Shown here one piece after another: positions 16,421 to 25,418 of a stretch of 41,261 nt of DNA. A program made the translations under genes and the position numbers. Position 1 is the first letter of the stretch, and the number at the start of each line of letters is the position of its first letter. The notes under the pieces were generated by a model. It was given only the letters and a program-made list of their open reading frames with translations. It had not been told where the DNA came from and did not search any database. This DNA comes from Propionibacteriaceae bacterium (GTDB taxonomy: Bacteria > Actinomycetota > Actinomycetes > Propionibacteriales > Propionibacteriaceae), in contig JAISJO010000071.1 in the NCBI GenBank assembly GCA_031261485.1, forward strand, positions 1 to 41,261, written 5' to 3'.

Positions 16421-18868
16421 TCAGCCGACGTGGCGTGTACCGAGAGCAGTGATGGGTTGTCCGGCGGGCGTGCCGGAAGCATCGCGGCGGGAATCCGGTG
16501 TGGGCAGGTTGATGGGAGTCCCTGATGCGGCTGCGGCCACCCCAGGAGCAGGCCCGGCCCAGGCCAGATGGAGGACGTCTTCGCCCTTGAGGAAACGGTG
16601 GGAACGAACCCCTCCGGTCGCACGGCCCTTGGGTGGGTACAGGTCGTAGGCCGTCACCTTGACTGTACCCACGTCGGTGCCGGGCAAAGCTTCAGACGAC
16701 CCTGCCACGGTGACGACCTGGGAATCCTCGGGCGGCACGGCCCCGAAGAAGACCACAGAACACCCAGGTGACAAGGAGATACCTGCCATCCCGCCGCCGG
16801 AACGACCCTGTGGGCGCACCTTGTCGGCTCCGAAACGCAGCAGGGAAGAGTCAGAGGCGATGAACGTCAGGTCCACCGCGTCGCAGGTCAACTCGACTGC
16901 GCCGACCACCTCGTCGCCGTCGTCGAGACGCATGATGTCCCAGGCGTCTTTGGTTATCACGTCGGGATTGCAGCGCTTGACGACGCCACGTTTGGTGCCC
17001 AGGGCCCAGCCGTACGTCTGCTCGTCGAGAGTGGTCAACCCCAGTGCCTTCTCGCCGACTTCCAGAACGACGAGCTCTTTCAGTGGCACACCGCCACCCA
17101 ATCCGACTGCCGAGGCGGTGGGAGGGATGGCGGGAGTTTCGATGGCAGCCAGGCGGATGATCCGTCCCCGTGAAGTGAGCACACCGATGTCGGAGCGCGT
17201 GCGTGTACGAATCACAGACCGCAGAGCGTCGTGGGCCAGACGCGGCCCGGAATCGGGGGGCACATCCTCGGTGTCCATGCGCGCGACAAGCCCTGTCGTG
17301 GACAGGAAGACCCAGCAGGGTTGGTCCGGCACCTCAATCTCCACGGCTCCTCCACCCTTGGCCATCGCCGCCACGACAGGGGAGACCCCGGCCTCGGAGA
17401 GCAGGATGGTGCGTCGGGGAGTGCCGAATTGGCGGGCGACGTCGTCGAGGTCGGATTCAACGACCGTCTTCAACCGTGTTGGGTCGGCGATGATAGCTTC
17501 CAGGCCTCGGATGCGCTCGTTGAGGTCGTCACGCTCGGATTCCAGTTCGAGGCGGGATAGCTTGGTGAGGCGGCGCAACTGCATGTCCAGGATGTACGTC
17601 GCTTGTACTTCACTCAGGTCGAAGGCGTCCATGAGGCGGGCACGCGCTTGTGCGACGTCATCGGATGTGCGGATGATGGCGATGACGTCGTCAATGTCGA
17701 GGATGGCGACGAGGAGCCCGTTGACCAGGTGCAACCTGTCTGTGGCCTTGGCGAGCTGGAACTGAGCGCGTCGCATGGTGACAGTGAGGCGATGGTCCAG
17801 ATAGACCCGCAGCAATTCCTTGAGTGACAAGGTGCGGGGCTGCCCGTCGACGAGTGCGACCGCGTTGATGGAGAAGGAGTCTTCCAGCTTGGTGTGCTTG
17901 AACAACTGTTCCAACAGGACGTCGGGGTTGATGCCGTTCTTGACTTCGATGACGAGTCGGGTCCCATGGGCCAGGTCGGTGAGGTCCTTGATGTCGGCGA
18001 TGCCTGTCAGGACTTTCTTCTCGACTTGGGCCTTGACCTGTTCCATGATCTTCTCAGGCCCGATGAGGTACGGAAGTTCCGTGACGACGATGCCTTTGCG
18101 TCGCGCGGAGACCTGCTCGATGCGGGTGGTCGCGCGAATCTTGAACGCACCGCGTCCAGTCTCGTAGGCGTCCTTGATACCGTCCAGTCCGATGATCTTG
18201 CCGCCTGTGGGCAGGTCGGGACCCGGAATGAAACGCATGAGGTCTTCGGTGGTGGCCTCAGGATTGTCCAGGAGTAGCTTGAGGGCGCCGACGACTTCCA
18301 CCAGGTTGTGGGGAGCCATATTGGTGGCCATGCCGACAGCGATGCCAGACGCCCCGTTGACGAGCAGGTTTGGGAAGGCGGCGGGCAAGACGACTGGCTC
18401 GGATTCTTTGCCGTCGTAGTTCGGGCGGAAGTCCACGACGTCTTCGTCGAGTCCGGACGTCATGGCGAGTGCGGCGGGAGCCATGCGACATTCGGTGTAC
18501 CTCATGGCGGCTGGCCCAGAATCGAGGGAACCAAAGTTGCCATGACCGTCCACGAGGGGCAGTCTTTCCGCCCAAGGTTGTCCGATGCGTACAAGTGCGT
18601 CATAGATGGCGGTGTCACCGTGAGGGTGCAGGATGCCCATGACCTGCCCGACCACGCGAGCACACTTGACGTGCGGTTTGTCTGGACGTATCCCCATGTC
18701 ATCCATGGTGTACAAGATACGTCGCTGGACCGGTTTCAACCCGTCGCGGGCATCAGGTAGAGCGCGGGCGTAAATGACCGAATAGGCGTACTCCAGGAAG
18801 GAGGTTTCCATTTCCTCCTCAACCTCGACGTCGAGTATCCGCTCGCCCTCGTCGTCGCCATTGGCCAC
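16421..18868 (-). CDS. parC: DNA topoisomerase IV subunit A (GyrA/ParC family)
   Basis: DNA-cutting subunit of a type IIA topoisomerase that decatenates daughter chromosomes with ParE. The catalytic tyrosine is Tyr124 in AMRYTECRM. The quinolone pocket reads HPHGDTAIYDALV, with Thr86 and Asp90 at the positions of E. coli GyrA Ser83 and Asp87. The C-terminal pinwheel has only a degenerate GyrA box (PQGRSGGGMAGI), and the gene sits in the sepH neighbourhood where actinobacterial parC is usual. Both favour ParC over GyrA. The GTG at 18868 was chosen because GGGAGG lies seven bases before it; a TTG 27 bases further upstream has nothing comparable. The product is 815 residues. parE is not in the window. 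Confidence 0.85.
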   Translation of the reverse strand: MANGDDEGERILDVEVEEEMETSFLEYAYSVIYARALPDARDGLKPVQRRILYTMDDMGIRPDKPHVKCARVVGQVMGILHPHGDTAIYDALVRIGQPWAERLPLVDGHGNFGSLDSGPAAMRYTECRMAPAALAMTSGLDEDVVDFRPNYDGKESEPVVLPAAFPNLLVNGASGIAVGMATNMAPHNLVEVVGALKLLLDNPEATTEDLMRFIPGPDLPTGGKIIGLDGIKDAYETGRGAFKIRATTRIEQVSARRKGIVVTELPYLIGPEKIMEQVKAQVEKKVLTGIADIKDLTDLAHGTRLVIEVKNGINPDVLLEQLFKHTKLEDSFSINAVALVDGQPRTLSLKELLRVYLDHRLTVTMRRAQFQLAKATDRLHLVNGLLVAILDIDDVIAIIRTSDDVAQARARLMDAFDLSEVQATYILDMQLRRLTKLSRLELESERDDLNERIRGLEAIIADPTRLKTVVESDLDDVARQFGTPRRTILLSEAGVSPVVAAMAKGGGAVEIEVPDQPCWVFLSTTGLVARMDTEDVPPDSGPRLAHDALRSVIRTRTRSDIGVLTSRGRIIRLAAIETPAIPPTASAVGLGGGVPLKELVVLEVGEKALGLTTLDEQTYGWALGTKRGVVKRCNPDVITKDAWDIMRLDDGDEVVGAVELTCDAVDLTFIASDSSLLRFGADKVRPQGRSGGGMAGISLSPGCSVVFFGAVPPEDSQVVTVAGSSEALPGTDVGTVKVTAYDLYPPKGRATGGVRSHRFLKGEDVLHLAWAGPAPGVAAAASGTPINLPTPDSRRDASGTPAGQPITALGTRHVG

Positions 18869-18900
18869 GTTCGCGCCTCCCGTCCAATTCGTCAATGTGC

Positions 18901-18920
18901 CTTATTTGTGAGTAAATAAG
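18901..18920 (-). promoter_or_regulatory. AT-rich perfect palindrome upstream of parC
   Basis: CTTATTT (18901-18907) and AAATAAG (18914-18920) are perfect inverted arms around six bases. The dyad is strikingly AT-rich for this genome, 33 bases before the parC start and downstream of a TAATCT-like -10. An operator is likely; it does not match the actinobacterial LexA box. Confidence 0.4.
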
Positions 18921-19049
18921 ACGAACCGCCCATAGATTACCCCCACGCGAGCCGCATGTCCCAAGGCGCACCGAACGGCGGGCGGAACAGTCCAACCCAG
19001 GCTGGCCTCTGCTTCTTGGTTGCCCAGGCAGGGCTTCCCGAACCGCAAT

Positions 19050-20087
19050 TCAGTCCAGTCCCTTGAGTTTCTCTGCGACGAGAGGAAGTAAGACGTGCCC
19101 GTCGGGAGCACGCACCTCAGGAGCCAACGAGCGCGGTGACGACGAGTCCTCGAGCTCCCCGGTGGTGCCATGGGCCAGCACCTGTTCCATGATGGGCAGT
19201 TGGCGAATGGCGATGGCCGCGACATTGTCCGGGTGGCGCCGAGAGAATTGGGTGTACAGCCACGGGTCGCGTTGCCCATCGTCGCCCACGAGCAACCAGC
19301 GAATCGAGGGGAAGTCCCGAACCAGCGATTCCAGGGCCCGCATCTTGTGGGACGGGCCGGAACGGAACCAGCCGGTGTTGGTGGGTCCCCAGTCGGACAA
19401 GATCATGGGCCCAGGCGGGAATCCATGGCGGGCGACAAATCTTTCCAGGAAAGGCTGGGTGTTCCAGGCGCCTGTGGACACGTAGATAAGAGGAGCCCCT
19501 GGGTGTTCGCGCAAGAGTGTCCTGTACATTGCGGCCATCCCAACCACAGGCACACGCGCTGACTCGGTGGGAATGAGGGCGTTGTACACGGCGATGAGCG
19601 GACGAGGAAGGAAACTGGTAATAATCGTGTCATCAATGTCGGAGATGATGCCGAACCGAGTCTGGTCGGAAATGATGAGGATGGGCACCAGAGTGGGTTC
19701 AGAGTCGGCTGTGGTGATGGTGACATGGTGCCAACCGGGGGCGAGGCCATGGTCGGACACCGCGATGTCCACATAGCCGTCTCGGGTGGTTAGCGCATGG
19801 GTGACTGTGTCGCCCACATGGATTTCGACTGCTCTGTTGACAGCGGGTTGGCGGTACAAGTTGCGCCAGCCGCGCCGACGGGTCCAGACCTGCTCTCTGG
19901 CCGGGTTCAGGGCACGCGCGCCCCTAGGGTAAATGACGACGCGGGCCAAAACGCGCATGCGATGTTCATTGCCATAGCCGGTGTAGGCGATGATGGCGTC
20001 ATGCCAACGCAAGCTACGGAAGAGCCTTTCGGTCCACCGATTGACTCTCTTCTCGACGCGGGCGGCGATGAACGGTCGGTTGCGCAT
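19050..20087 (-). CDS. App1-family phosphatidate phosphatase-like protein (DUF2183)
   Basis: A 345-residue protein with the App1 catalytic domain in its second half. The HAD-like motif GIISDIDDTIITSFL is followed by IYVSTGAWNTQPFLERF and LLVGDDGQRDPWLYTQF. In yeast App1 this fold dephosphorylates phosphatidic acid; bacterial members are not well studied. The first ~150 residues form a beta-rich region (VEIHVGDTVTHALTTRDGYVDI...GWHHVTI). No membrane segment or signal is visible. It is divergent from the phosphodiesterase gene with only 31 bases between starts. AGGAG lies close before the ATG. Confidence 0.85.
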   Translation of the reverse strand: MRNRPFIAARVEKRVNRWTERLFRSLRWHDAIIAYTGYGNEHRMRVLARVVIYPRGARALNPAREQVWTRRRGWRNLYRQPAVNRAVEIHVGDTVTHALTTRDGYVDIAVSDHGLAPGWHHVTITTADSEPTLVPILIISDQTRFGIISDIDDTIITSFLPRPLIAVYNALIPTESARVPVVGMAAMYRTLLREHPGAPLIYVSTGAWNTQPFLERFVARHGFPPGPMILSDWGPTNTGWFRSGPSHKMRALESLVRDFPSIRWLLVGDDGQRDPWLYTQFSRRHPDNVAAIAIRQLPIMEQVLAHGTTGELEDSSSPRSLAPEVRAPDGHVLLPLVAEKLKGLD

Positions 20088-20118
20088 AGACTCCTGCCTG
20101 AACTAGGTTGCACATGTC

Positions 20119-21240
20119 ATGATGTCACATTTACGCCAGATTCCCACCCTTGAGGGTCCATTTCTCCACGACTTGCTGGGCTCGGCGGCCTGCCATTTGG
20201 GCGTTCCAGGGTACGTCGAGGACCTTGTGGGCCTGCCGCAGGCGAGCAAGTACGTCGTCGTCCTCGTGGATGGTCTGGGCTGGGAGAACCTGGCTCAGTG
20301 GGCGAAGGAGGCCCCCTTCCTGGCTGCCGCGCTGACGGGGAGCAGGCCTTTGGTGACCGACCTGCCTTCGACTACGGCGGCCAGCCTTGTCGGGCTGTGG
20401 ACAGGCATGGGACCGGGTCGCCACGGTGTTCTGGGTTTCTCGTTCGAGGCGGCTGAGCGCATCGTTTCCCCTCGTTATCCCCACATCACCACGCCGCTGT
20501 TCCTCTCCACACCCTTGCCCACGCCAACCTCGGTTCTGGATACCTGCGTGGAGGACACAGTGAAAGTGACGTCGGTGGTGCCCATGGACCAGGTCCAGTC
20601 AGGGTTCACGCTCATGGGCACGCGCAGGGCGACGATGGCCCCTGTGACCTCCATGCACGGCCAGGAGCGCGTGACATACGTGGGCGACGCCTGTAAGGCC
20701 GAGCGGGCGTTGGTGTACGTCTATGAGCCACGCCTGGACCATGCCGGCCATGCCGACGGTGTGGGGTCGAGCCAGTGGGTCAAGGCATTGGGCAAAGTGG
20801 ACCGGTTCGTGGAGACACTGCGTTGGTCCTTGGGCGCCGATGTGTGCCTGCTGGTCACGGGCGACCATGGAATGGTCAATGTTGCTCGCCACGACAGGTG
20901 GGTCATTGAGTCGAAACCCGACCTGGCCCGCGATGTACGTCTGGTGGGGGGAGAGGCGAGGTTCCGTCACTTGTACACCGACAGGCCCGACCGGGTGGCA
21001 AGCCGTTGGCGAGATGTCATGGGAGACCAGGCGTACGTCTTGACGCGGGCAGAGGCCATCGACTCTGGAGTCTTCGGGCCGGTCGAACCCCACTTTCAAT
21101 TCCGCATAGGTGATGTGGTGGTCGTCTGCGAAGGGGAGTGGGCGATTCTGACTCGTACGTTCTCAGGAGAGTTCACCATGGTGGGTATGCACGGTGGTTG
21201 CACCACAGCGGAGCGATTGGTTCCCTTACTCATCATGTGA
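20119..21240 (+). CDS. Alkaline-phosphatase-superfamily nucleotide pyrophosphatase/phosphodiesterase
   Basis: A 373-residue member of the type I phosphodiesterase family, using two metal ions. Metal and nucleophile segments are VLVDGLGWENL, DLPSTTAASLVGLWTG (nucleophile threonine/serine region), RLDHAGHADGVGS and VTGDHGMVNV. There is no signal peptide, so it is cytosolic. The gene next to sepH in several actinobacteria encodes the same family, so position and sequence agree. A TAGGTT (20104-20109) nine bases before the ATG suggests a leader of two or three bases. A second ATG follows immediately (20122) and either may be used. The natural substrate is unknown. Confidence 0.85.
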   Translation: MMSHLRQIPTLEGPFLHDLLGSAACHLGVPGYVEDLVGLPQASKYVVVLVDGLGWENLAQWAKEAPFLAAALTGSRPLVTDLPSTTAASLVGLWTGMGPGRHGVLGFSFEAAERIVSPRYPHITTPLFLSTPLPTPTSVLDTCVEDTVKVTSVVPMDQVQSGFTLMGTRRATMAPVTSMHGQERVTYVGDACKAERALVYVYEPRLDHAGHADGVGSSQWVKALGKVDRFVETLRWSLGADVCLLVTGDHGMVNVARHDRWVIESKPDLARDVRLVGGEARFRHLYTDRPDRVASRWRDVMGDQAYVLTRAEAIDSGVFGPVEPHFQFRIGDVVVVCEGEWAILTRTFSGEFTMVGMHGGCTTAERLVPLLIM

Positions 21241-21269
21241 GAGGTTCGCTACCGCTACCTGGGCGCGAG

Positions 21270-22100
21270 TCAGGCTTGTCCGCCGAAGATGATGTCATCC
21301 CACGAAGGCACCGAAGCGCGCTTGCGTTTGCGGGTGGGATGGGGTGCCTCGTCTTGGATCACCACAGGCTCAGGCGCCTCGATAAGGGGAGGTTGCTCGA
21401 TCTTGCCGATACTGTCGTCGATGCCCTCGCCCACAGATTCCTCAATGGGTTGTCTCAGCCCACGGAAAATACGCACCGAATCTTCATCAATGGTGGAGAT
21501 CATGGAGTACAACAAGTCGATGTCCGAGCGCAGCGAATCCTCGTCTGCGGCGGGTGGGAACCCCGAAGTCTCCTCGACCATCAAACCCAGGGTGGTCTCG
21601 TCGGACAGGTTGGAAGCGCCGGAATGGGCCAGGCGTGGCAGTCCCACAGTGGATTCAGCATCGGGGTTCAGTGCTCGGCCAAGAGGCAGGTCGCCAATAA
21701 GCAAGCGTGCCTCGTCATTGTCTGCGACTGAGAAGCGCCCTCGCGGGTCGAAGACGAATGTCGCCACGTGGTCTCCTTCATAGGCCCAGGACCCTTGGAG
21801 AATCCACCGCCCATCGGATCGCCGCCACGAATCCCATGTCACATAGTCGATGTCCTGGTTACGGTCGAGCAGGTTCTCGGCGGCGGTTTGGCTCAGTCGT
21901 CGTGCCGACGCAGTCTCTCCTCGGCGACGAACCGGGGCAGCCAAAGCCTCGGCTGTCGTGTGCTCACGCTCTGCGATGATCGGTGCGGCGAAGATCTCCA
22001 CCTTGCTTGCGGGCAGACCAGAAGCTGCGGTGACTTCCTCTAGGGAGTCACCTGCGCGTATCCGCTGCTGGATTTCACGCGGCGTCATAGCCACGTCCAT
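21270..22100 (-). CDS. sepH: Cell division regulator SepH
   Basis: SepH (formerly DUF3071) is an actinobacterial nucleoid-associated protein that stimulates FtsZ assembly. The N-terminal helix-turn-helix region lies within residues 1-45 (MTPREIQQRIRAGDSLEEVTA), the conserved middle reads DYVTWDSWRRSDGRWILQGSW, and the acidic linker leads to the conserved C-terminal tail RASVPSWDDIIFGG that ends most SepH proteins. At 276 residues it is on the short side because the linker is short. GAGGGG lies seven bases before the ATG at 22100; the ATG four codons later is a possible alternative. It is convergent with the phosphodiesterase gene. Confidence 0.93.
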   Translation of the reverse strand: MDVAMTPREIQQRIRAGDSLEEVTAASGLPASKVEIFAAPIIAEREHTTAEALAAPVRRRGETASARRLSQTAAENLLDRNQDIDYVTWDSWRRSDGRWILQGSWAYEGDHVATFVFDPRGRFSVADNDEARLLIGDLPLGRALNPDAESTVGLPRLAHSGASNLSDETTLGLMVEETSGFPPAADEDSLRSDIDLLYSMISTIDEDSVRIFRGLRQPIEESVGEGIDDSIGKIEQPPLIEAPEPVVIQDEAPHPTRKRKRASVPSWDDIIFGGQA

Positions 22101-22285
22101 GCCGCATCCCCTCTCTGGTCACGCCCCCCATTATCGCGCACAAAGCCCTCTTGAGTGGAATCCATCGCCGTTATTGCCTGTATTTCTCTCATTTTGTGCT
22201 CAACGGCGCGTGTGGAATGTACTTTGCACCCACCTTTGTGGTACACATGGGCGGTCAGTTTTCTCACGAAATAGGAGGGTTGCCC

Positions 22286-22582
22286 ATGGCCACCGATTAC
22301 GACGCACCGCGGAAGACGGACGAAGAGATCAGTGAAGACAGTATTGAGGAGCTGAAGAATCGTCGCAACGACAAGAACTCAGGTTCTGTGGATGAAGACG
22401 AGGCAGAGGCTGCTGAGAGCTTCGAGTTGCCCGGTGCTGACTTGTCGAACGAAGAGTTGACGGTCAGAGTGGTTCCACGTCAGGCGGATGAGTTCACCTG
22501 CGCTGGCTGTTTCTTGGTGAAGAATCGTTCGCAGATCGCGGCAGTGCGCGACGGGCAGGAATACTGCGTCGACTGCGTGTAG
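22286..22582 (+). CDS. DUF4193 zinc-ribbon-like small protein
   Basis: A 98-residue acidic protein of the DUF4193 type, found across Actinobacteria beside sepH. The N-terminal half is highly charged (SEDSIEELKNRRNDKN) and the C-terminus holds two Cys pairs, CAGC and CVDC, that probably bind one zinc. The start was moved to 22286, where AGGAGGG stands seven bases before an ATG that opens with the family start MATDYDAPR. An upstream ATG at 22151 would add 45 unrelated residues. The function is not established. It faces the divergent sepH across ~185 bases. Confidence 0.9.
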   Translation: MATDYDAPRKTDEEISEDSIEELKNRRNDKNSGSVDEDEAEAAESFELPGADLSNEELTVRVVPRQADEFTCAGCFLVKNRSQIAAVRDGQEYCVDCV

Positions 22583-22684
22583 GGGTATTGTTTCCCGCTC
22601 GTGTCGAGATGCGCCACAAGTATGCGCACGTCACACAGCCGGGATGACGGATTGGCTCGTCAGCGAGTCTTGGTCCGCGCTTTG

Positions 22685-22948
22685 TCAGGCGGCGGGGAGT
22701 TTCTTGCCCATAGTCTTGACGCGCGCCTTGATGGTGCGGGACACGAGCAATTGAGCCACGCCCACACCCACGCCTGAAGCGAGGAACCACGTCACAGCCT
22801 GTTTCGTGGGCACATCCAGGTCTTCGGGATTCGGGGGTTCTTCGCCCGTCACCACGGTCCAGATTTTCTTGATGATGAACCCCGCCACGAAGGTGACCGC
22901 TGCCGCCATCAGTGTGGTGTAGATCTTTTCGATGATCGCTTTGTCCAT
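22685..22948 (-). CDS. DUF4235 small membrane protein
   Basis: An 87-residue protein of the DUF4235 type. One membrane helix spans ~10-27 ([20 protein letters not shown]), and a second lies around 52-68 ([15 protein letters not shown]), followed by a basic tail ([16 protein letters not shown]). GGAG lies four bases before the ATG. The function is unknown. It is divergent from dut, sharing a symmetrical -10 region with it. Confidence 0.85.
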   Translation of the reverse strand: MDKAIIEKIYTTLMAAAVTFVAGFIIKKIWTVVTGEEPPNPEDLDVPTKQAVTWFLASGVGVGVAQLLVSRTIKARVKTMGKKLPAA

Positions 22949-22965
22949 GTCACTCCTTACCCGAG

Positions 22966-22972
22966 TAGTCTA
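22966..22972. promoter_or_regulatory. Symmetrical -10 serving both DUF4235 and dut
   Basis: Plus strand TAGTCT (22966-22971) and minus strand TAGACT (22967-22972) overlap almost completely. They would serve dut to the right and the DUF4235 gene to the left, a bidirectional-promoter geometry. Confidence 0.45.
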
Positions 22973-23021
22973 CTGGGAAGTGCTGACAACCAATGACACA
23001 TCTGGGAGAGAAAGGGATCGC

Positions 23022-23495
23022 GTGGGGCCGAGAATCGACGTCGTGAGACTGAATGAGTCCGTTCCACTGCCGACCTACGCACATTCCGGTGACGCGGGCG
23101 CCGACTTGGTGACCGTGGAGGATGTGCGCCTAGACCCAGGCCAGCGCAAGGTCGTCGGGACTGGTTTGGCGCTCGCCATCCCTGAAGGGTACGTGGGACT
23201 CGTCCATCCTCGCTCGGGGTTGGCCGCACGCACGGGATTGAGCATCGTCAACACTCCGGGCACCATCGACTCCGGGTATCGCGGGGAAATCCAGGTGTGT
23301 CTGATCAATCTCGACTCTGACCAGGCCATTGAGTTGCGCGCGGGGGATCGCATCGCACAGTTGCTGATTCAGCCAGTGGAGCGCGCCCAGTTCGTCTTTG
23401 TCGAGGCTTTGGACGACACGGTGCGCGGCGCTGGGGGATACGGATCCTCGGGCGGAGTCGCCGCATGGCGTACGCTAGAAGGGCAAAACGACTAA
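23022..23495 (+). CDS. dut: dUTP diphosphatase (dUTPase)
   Basis: Hydrolyses dUTP to dUMP and pyrophosphate, keeping uracil out of DNA and feeding thymidylate synthesis. All five trimeric-dUTPase motifs are present: [33 protein letters not shown] (with the catalytic Asp), [10 protein letters not shown] and the Gly-rich [10 protein letters not shown] at the C-terminus. The GTG at 23022 gives a normal 157-residue protein and follows AAAGGG at five bases. A longer reading from 22932 would overlap the DUF4235 gene and has no family support. In this neighbourhood dut is a regular actinobacterial partner of the DUF3710 gene downstream. Confidence 0.95.
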   Translation: MGPRIDVVRLNESVPLPTYAHSGDAGADLVTVEDVRLDPGQRKVVGTGLALAIPEGYVGLVHPRSGLAARTGLSIVNTPGTIDSGYRGEIQVCLINLDSDQAIELRAGDRIAQLLIQPVERAQFVFVEALDDTVRGAGGYGSSGGVAAWRTLEGQND

Positions 23496-23576
23496 GGAAG
23501 CGCTGATGAGTCAGTGGTTCCGTGAAAGATATCCTCATCGGTTATTCATGAGGACGCAGTCAGAAAGAAGTGTTAC

Positions 23577-24350
23577 ATGGGACTGTTTGGGCGAAAGAAA
23601 CAGGACGCGCCGCAAGAGTCGAGCGACGAGGAGCGTGGGCGCGAGGTCGACGAACTTGACGAGGACGACATCGAAGAGATTGATGAGATTGACGAAGACT
23701 TCGACGAGGATGACGAACTAGACGACGAGGACGATTTCGATGATGCCGATGACGAGCCAGTCGATGAGTGGATGGAACTGGATCTGAGCCGGGACTGGCG
23801 AGACGATGGTCCCTTCGACATTTCAGAGGTGGACCTCGATGCGGATGTCATTGACCGCGTCGATTTGGGAGCGCTCATCGTGACGCCTGAAAGTGGCCTC
23901 GTCCTCCAATTGCCCGTGGACCCCCAAACGCAGGTGGGGCCTTCGCTCATGGTGGCCAATAGCCCCAAGTCAGCGATGAGAGTCACTTTGTTCGCGGCCC
24001 CAGCCGATGAGGATTTCCGTGATGAGATACGCGCTGAATTCCTGCGCGAGTCAAAAGGCGCCAAAGTGTTGGACTTGGTCCCGGGCCCGTTCGGGACCGA
24101 GATTCGCCGAGTCATGGAGGTGGCCGATGCGGATGGCGGCACGACCGTGGTCGAGATGCGTGACTGGCTGATCGCCGGGCCGCGCTGGGTGCTCAACGCG
24201 CGCTTCCTTGGCGATGCTGCCCTGAGCAAGAAGGGCAAGGGCCTCGCCGCCGAACTGGAGGAGTTCGTGCGCAATATCGTCGTGCGTCGGGGCACGGAGG
24301 CGATGGCTCCCGGCGGAGTCGTCCCCCTTACACAGGCCAAGAAGAAATGA
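23577..24350 (+). CDS. DUF3710 protein with long acidic tract
   Basis: A 257-residue protein of the actinobacterial DUF3710 family. After MGLFGRKK the residues ~18-65 are almost entirely Asp/Glu with a few Ile/Leu. The conserved domain follows (FDISEVDLDADVIDRVDLGALIVTP ... GPRWVLNARFLG). No enzymatic motif is visible. It overlaps the OB-fold gene by ATGA, so the two are translationally coupled and probably act together. A TATCCT about 45 bases upstream is a possible -10. The function is unknown; the acidic arm suggests binding to a basic partner. Confidence 0.9.
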   Translation: MGLFGRKKQDAPQESSDEERGREVDELDEDDIEEIDEIDEDFDEDDELDDEDDFDDADDEPVDEWMELDLSRDWRDDGPFDISEVDLDADVIDRVDLGALIVTPESGLVLQLPVDPQTQVGPSLMVANSPKSAMRVTLFAAPADEDFRDEIRAEFLRESKGAKVLDLVPGPFGTEIRRVMEVADADGGTTVVEMRDWLIAGPRWVLNARFLGDAALSKKGKGLAAELEEFVRNIVVRRGTEAMAPGGVVPLTQAKKK

Positions 24351-24730
24351 ACGTGCCAGGGTTGACCACCCTCAAGTCGGTCTTTCACAAGCTCGTTTCC
24401 AACGATGACGACCTTGTCGAGGAAGAGGCCGACAATGAGGACGCCCATGCGGGATTCCAGACGGTTGCCGGGATTCAAGCACGAGAAAAAGGCACATTCC
24501 TCGGCGAGATCACCGCTGTGAGCGGCTCGCCTGCTGGTGCCCCTCCGGCGTTCGAGGCGGACTTTTCCGATGGAACGGGGAGTATCGGGCTCATTTGGAT
24601 GGGTCGCACCGATGTGCCCGGAATCACCCCAGGCATCCCCATGCGGGTCTGTGGGCGCGTCGTGACGGCGGGAGGCCGCCTCGTCATCTTCAACCCCGCG
24701 TACTGCGTTCGCCCTGAGGGGCAGCATTAG
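24347..24730 (+). CDS. OB-fold nucleic-acid-binding domain protein
   Basis: A 127-residue protein whose C-terminal two-thirds is an OB fold (GTFLGEITAVSG ... GSIGLIWMGR ... GRVVTAGGRLVIFNPAYCV), the RecG-wedge/tRNA-anticodon-like type that usually grips single-stranded nucleic acid. The acidic N-terminal ~40 residues resemble a short version of the partner's tract. The start ATG overlaps the DUF3710 stop, and the pairing of these two genes is conserved in the phylum as I recall it. The precise role is unknown. Confidence 0.85.
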   Translation: MNVPGLTTLKSVFHKLVSNDDDLVEEEADNEDAHAGFQTVAGIQAREKGTFLGEITAVSGSPAGAPPAFEADFSDGTGSIGLIWMGRTDVPGITPGIPMRVCGRVVTAGGRLVIFNPAYCVRPEGQH

Positions 24731-24798
24731 CGACTCACCCAGGAACGGCGGGGAACCGCTAGCTAGCCCCTATCGTTGACTTGTGCGTGGGGGAACTG

Positions 24799-25350
24799 TC
24801 AGACGATTCCGTAGTTGGCCGCGAACGTGAACACAGCAGAGATGACGGCGATGATAGGCGCGAGGATGCCCAAAATGATGCCGATGACACCGAAGACGCG
24901 GCCCCGGTTGGTGGCTGTGGCGACGATGGACAAGATAAGGCCAACGATGGCGACGACTGTGAGGACGAGGATGCCAATCACTGACCCCATGAGGGCTTGC
25001 AGTGCGCTCGGTGGCAAGGCGTTCGGGTCGAATGATCCAACGCCTCCCTGGAAGATGGAGGGGCCGTACGTTTCGTACATAGTCTTGTACAGCTTGTACA
25101 CCATCACGCCTCCGACGATGCCGCCCAGCACAGCGATGACCGCGCCGACGATACCGAGCGCAGGCGACTTGGCCTGCTTGGCAGGCGGTGTGCTGGGAGG
25201 GAAACCTGTCGGCGAGTATCCGCCGGGATACTGCGCGACGCCATAGGAGGGGTCAGGAGCCTGCCCGTACGCAGGGTTGCCGTAACCAGTGGGTGGTTGG
25301 GGCGAAGGGGACCCGTAAGGGTTTTGGCCATAGGTGGGAGGCTGTGTCAT
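24799..25350 (-). CDS. Small membrane protein with Pro/Tyr/Gly-rich tail
   Basis: A 183-residue protein. Residues 1-60 are Pro, Tyr, Gly and Gln rich (NPYGSPSPQPPTGYGNPAYG), then three or four membrane segments follow (SPALGIVGAVIAVLGGIVGG; VIGILVLTVVAIVGLILSIV; VIGIILGILAPIIAVISAV). The design resembles the DUF4190-like or low-complexity membrane proteins common in Actinobacteria, and the longer protein at 1952-3133. No function can be assigned. The gene has its own leaderless-type promoter. Confidence 0.75.
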   Translation of the reverse strand: MTQPPTYGQNPYGSPSPQPPTGYGNPAYGQAPDPSYGVAQYPGGYSPTGFPPSTPPAKQAKSPALGIVGAVIAVLGGIVGGVMVYKLYKTMYETYGPSIFQGGVGSFDPNALPPSALQALMGSVIGILVLTVVAIVGLILSIVATATNRGRVFGVIGIILGILAPIIAVISAVFTFAANYGIV

Positions 25351-25356
25351 GCATCA

Positions 25357-25362
25357 AGCATA
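25357..25362 (-). promoter_or_regulatory. -10 element (TATGCT), leaderless architecture
   Basis: Minus-strand TATGCT, then TGATGC, then the ATG at 25350. Confidence 0.6.
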
Positions 25363-25418
25363 GTGGATGCTCCTATGGCCGGGGCCGTCGGCGACCAGAC
25401 CTGATCGCCGCTTTCCCT

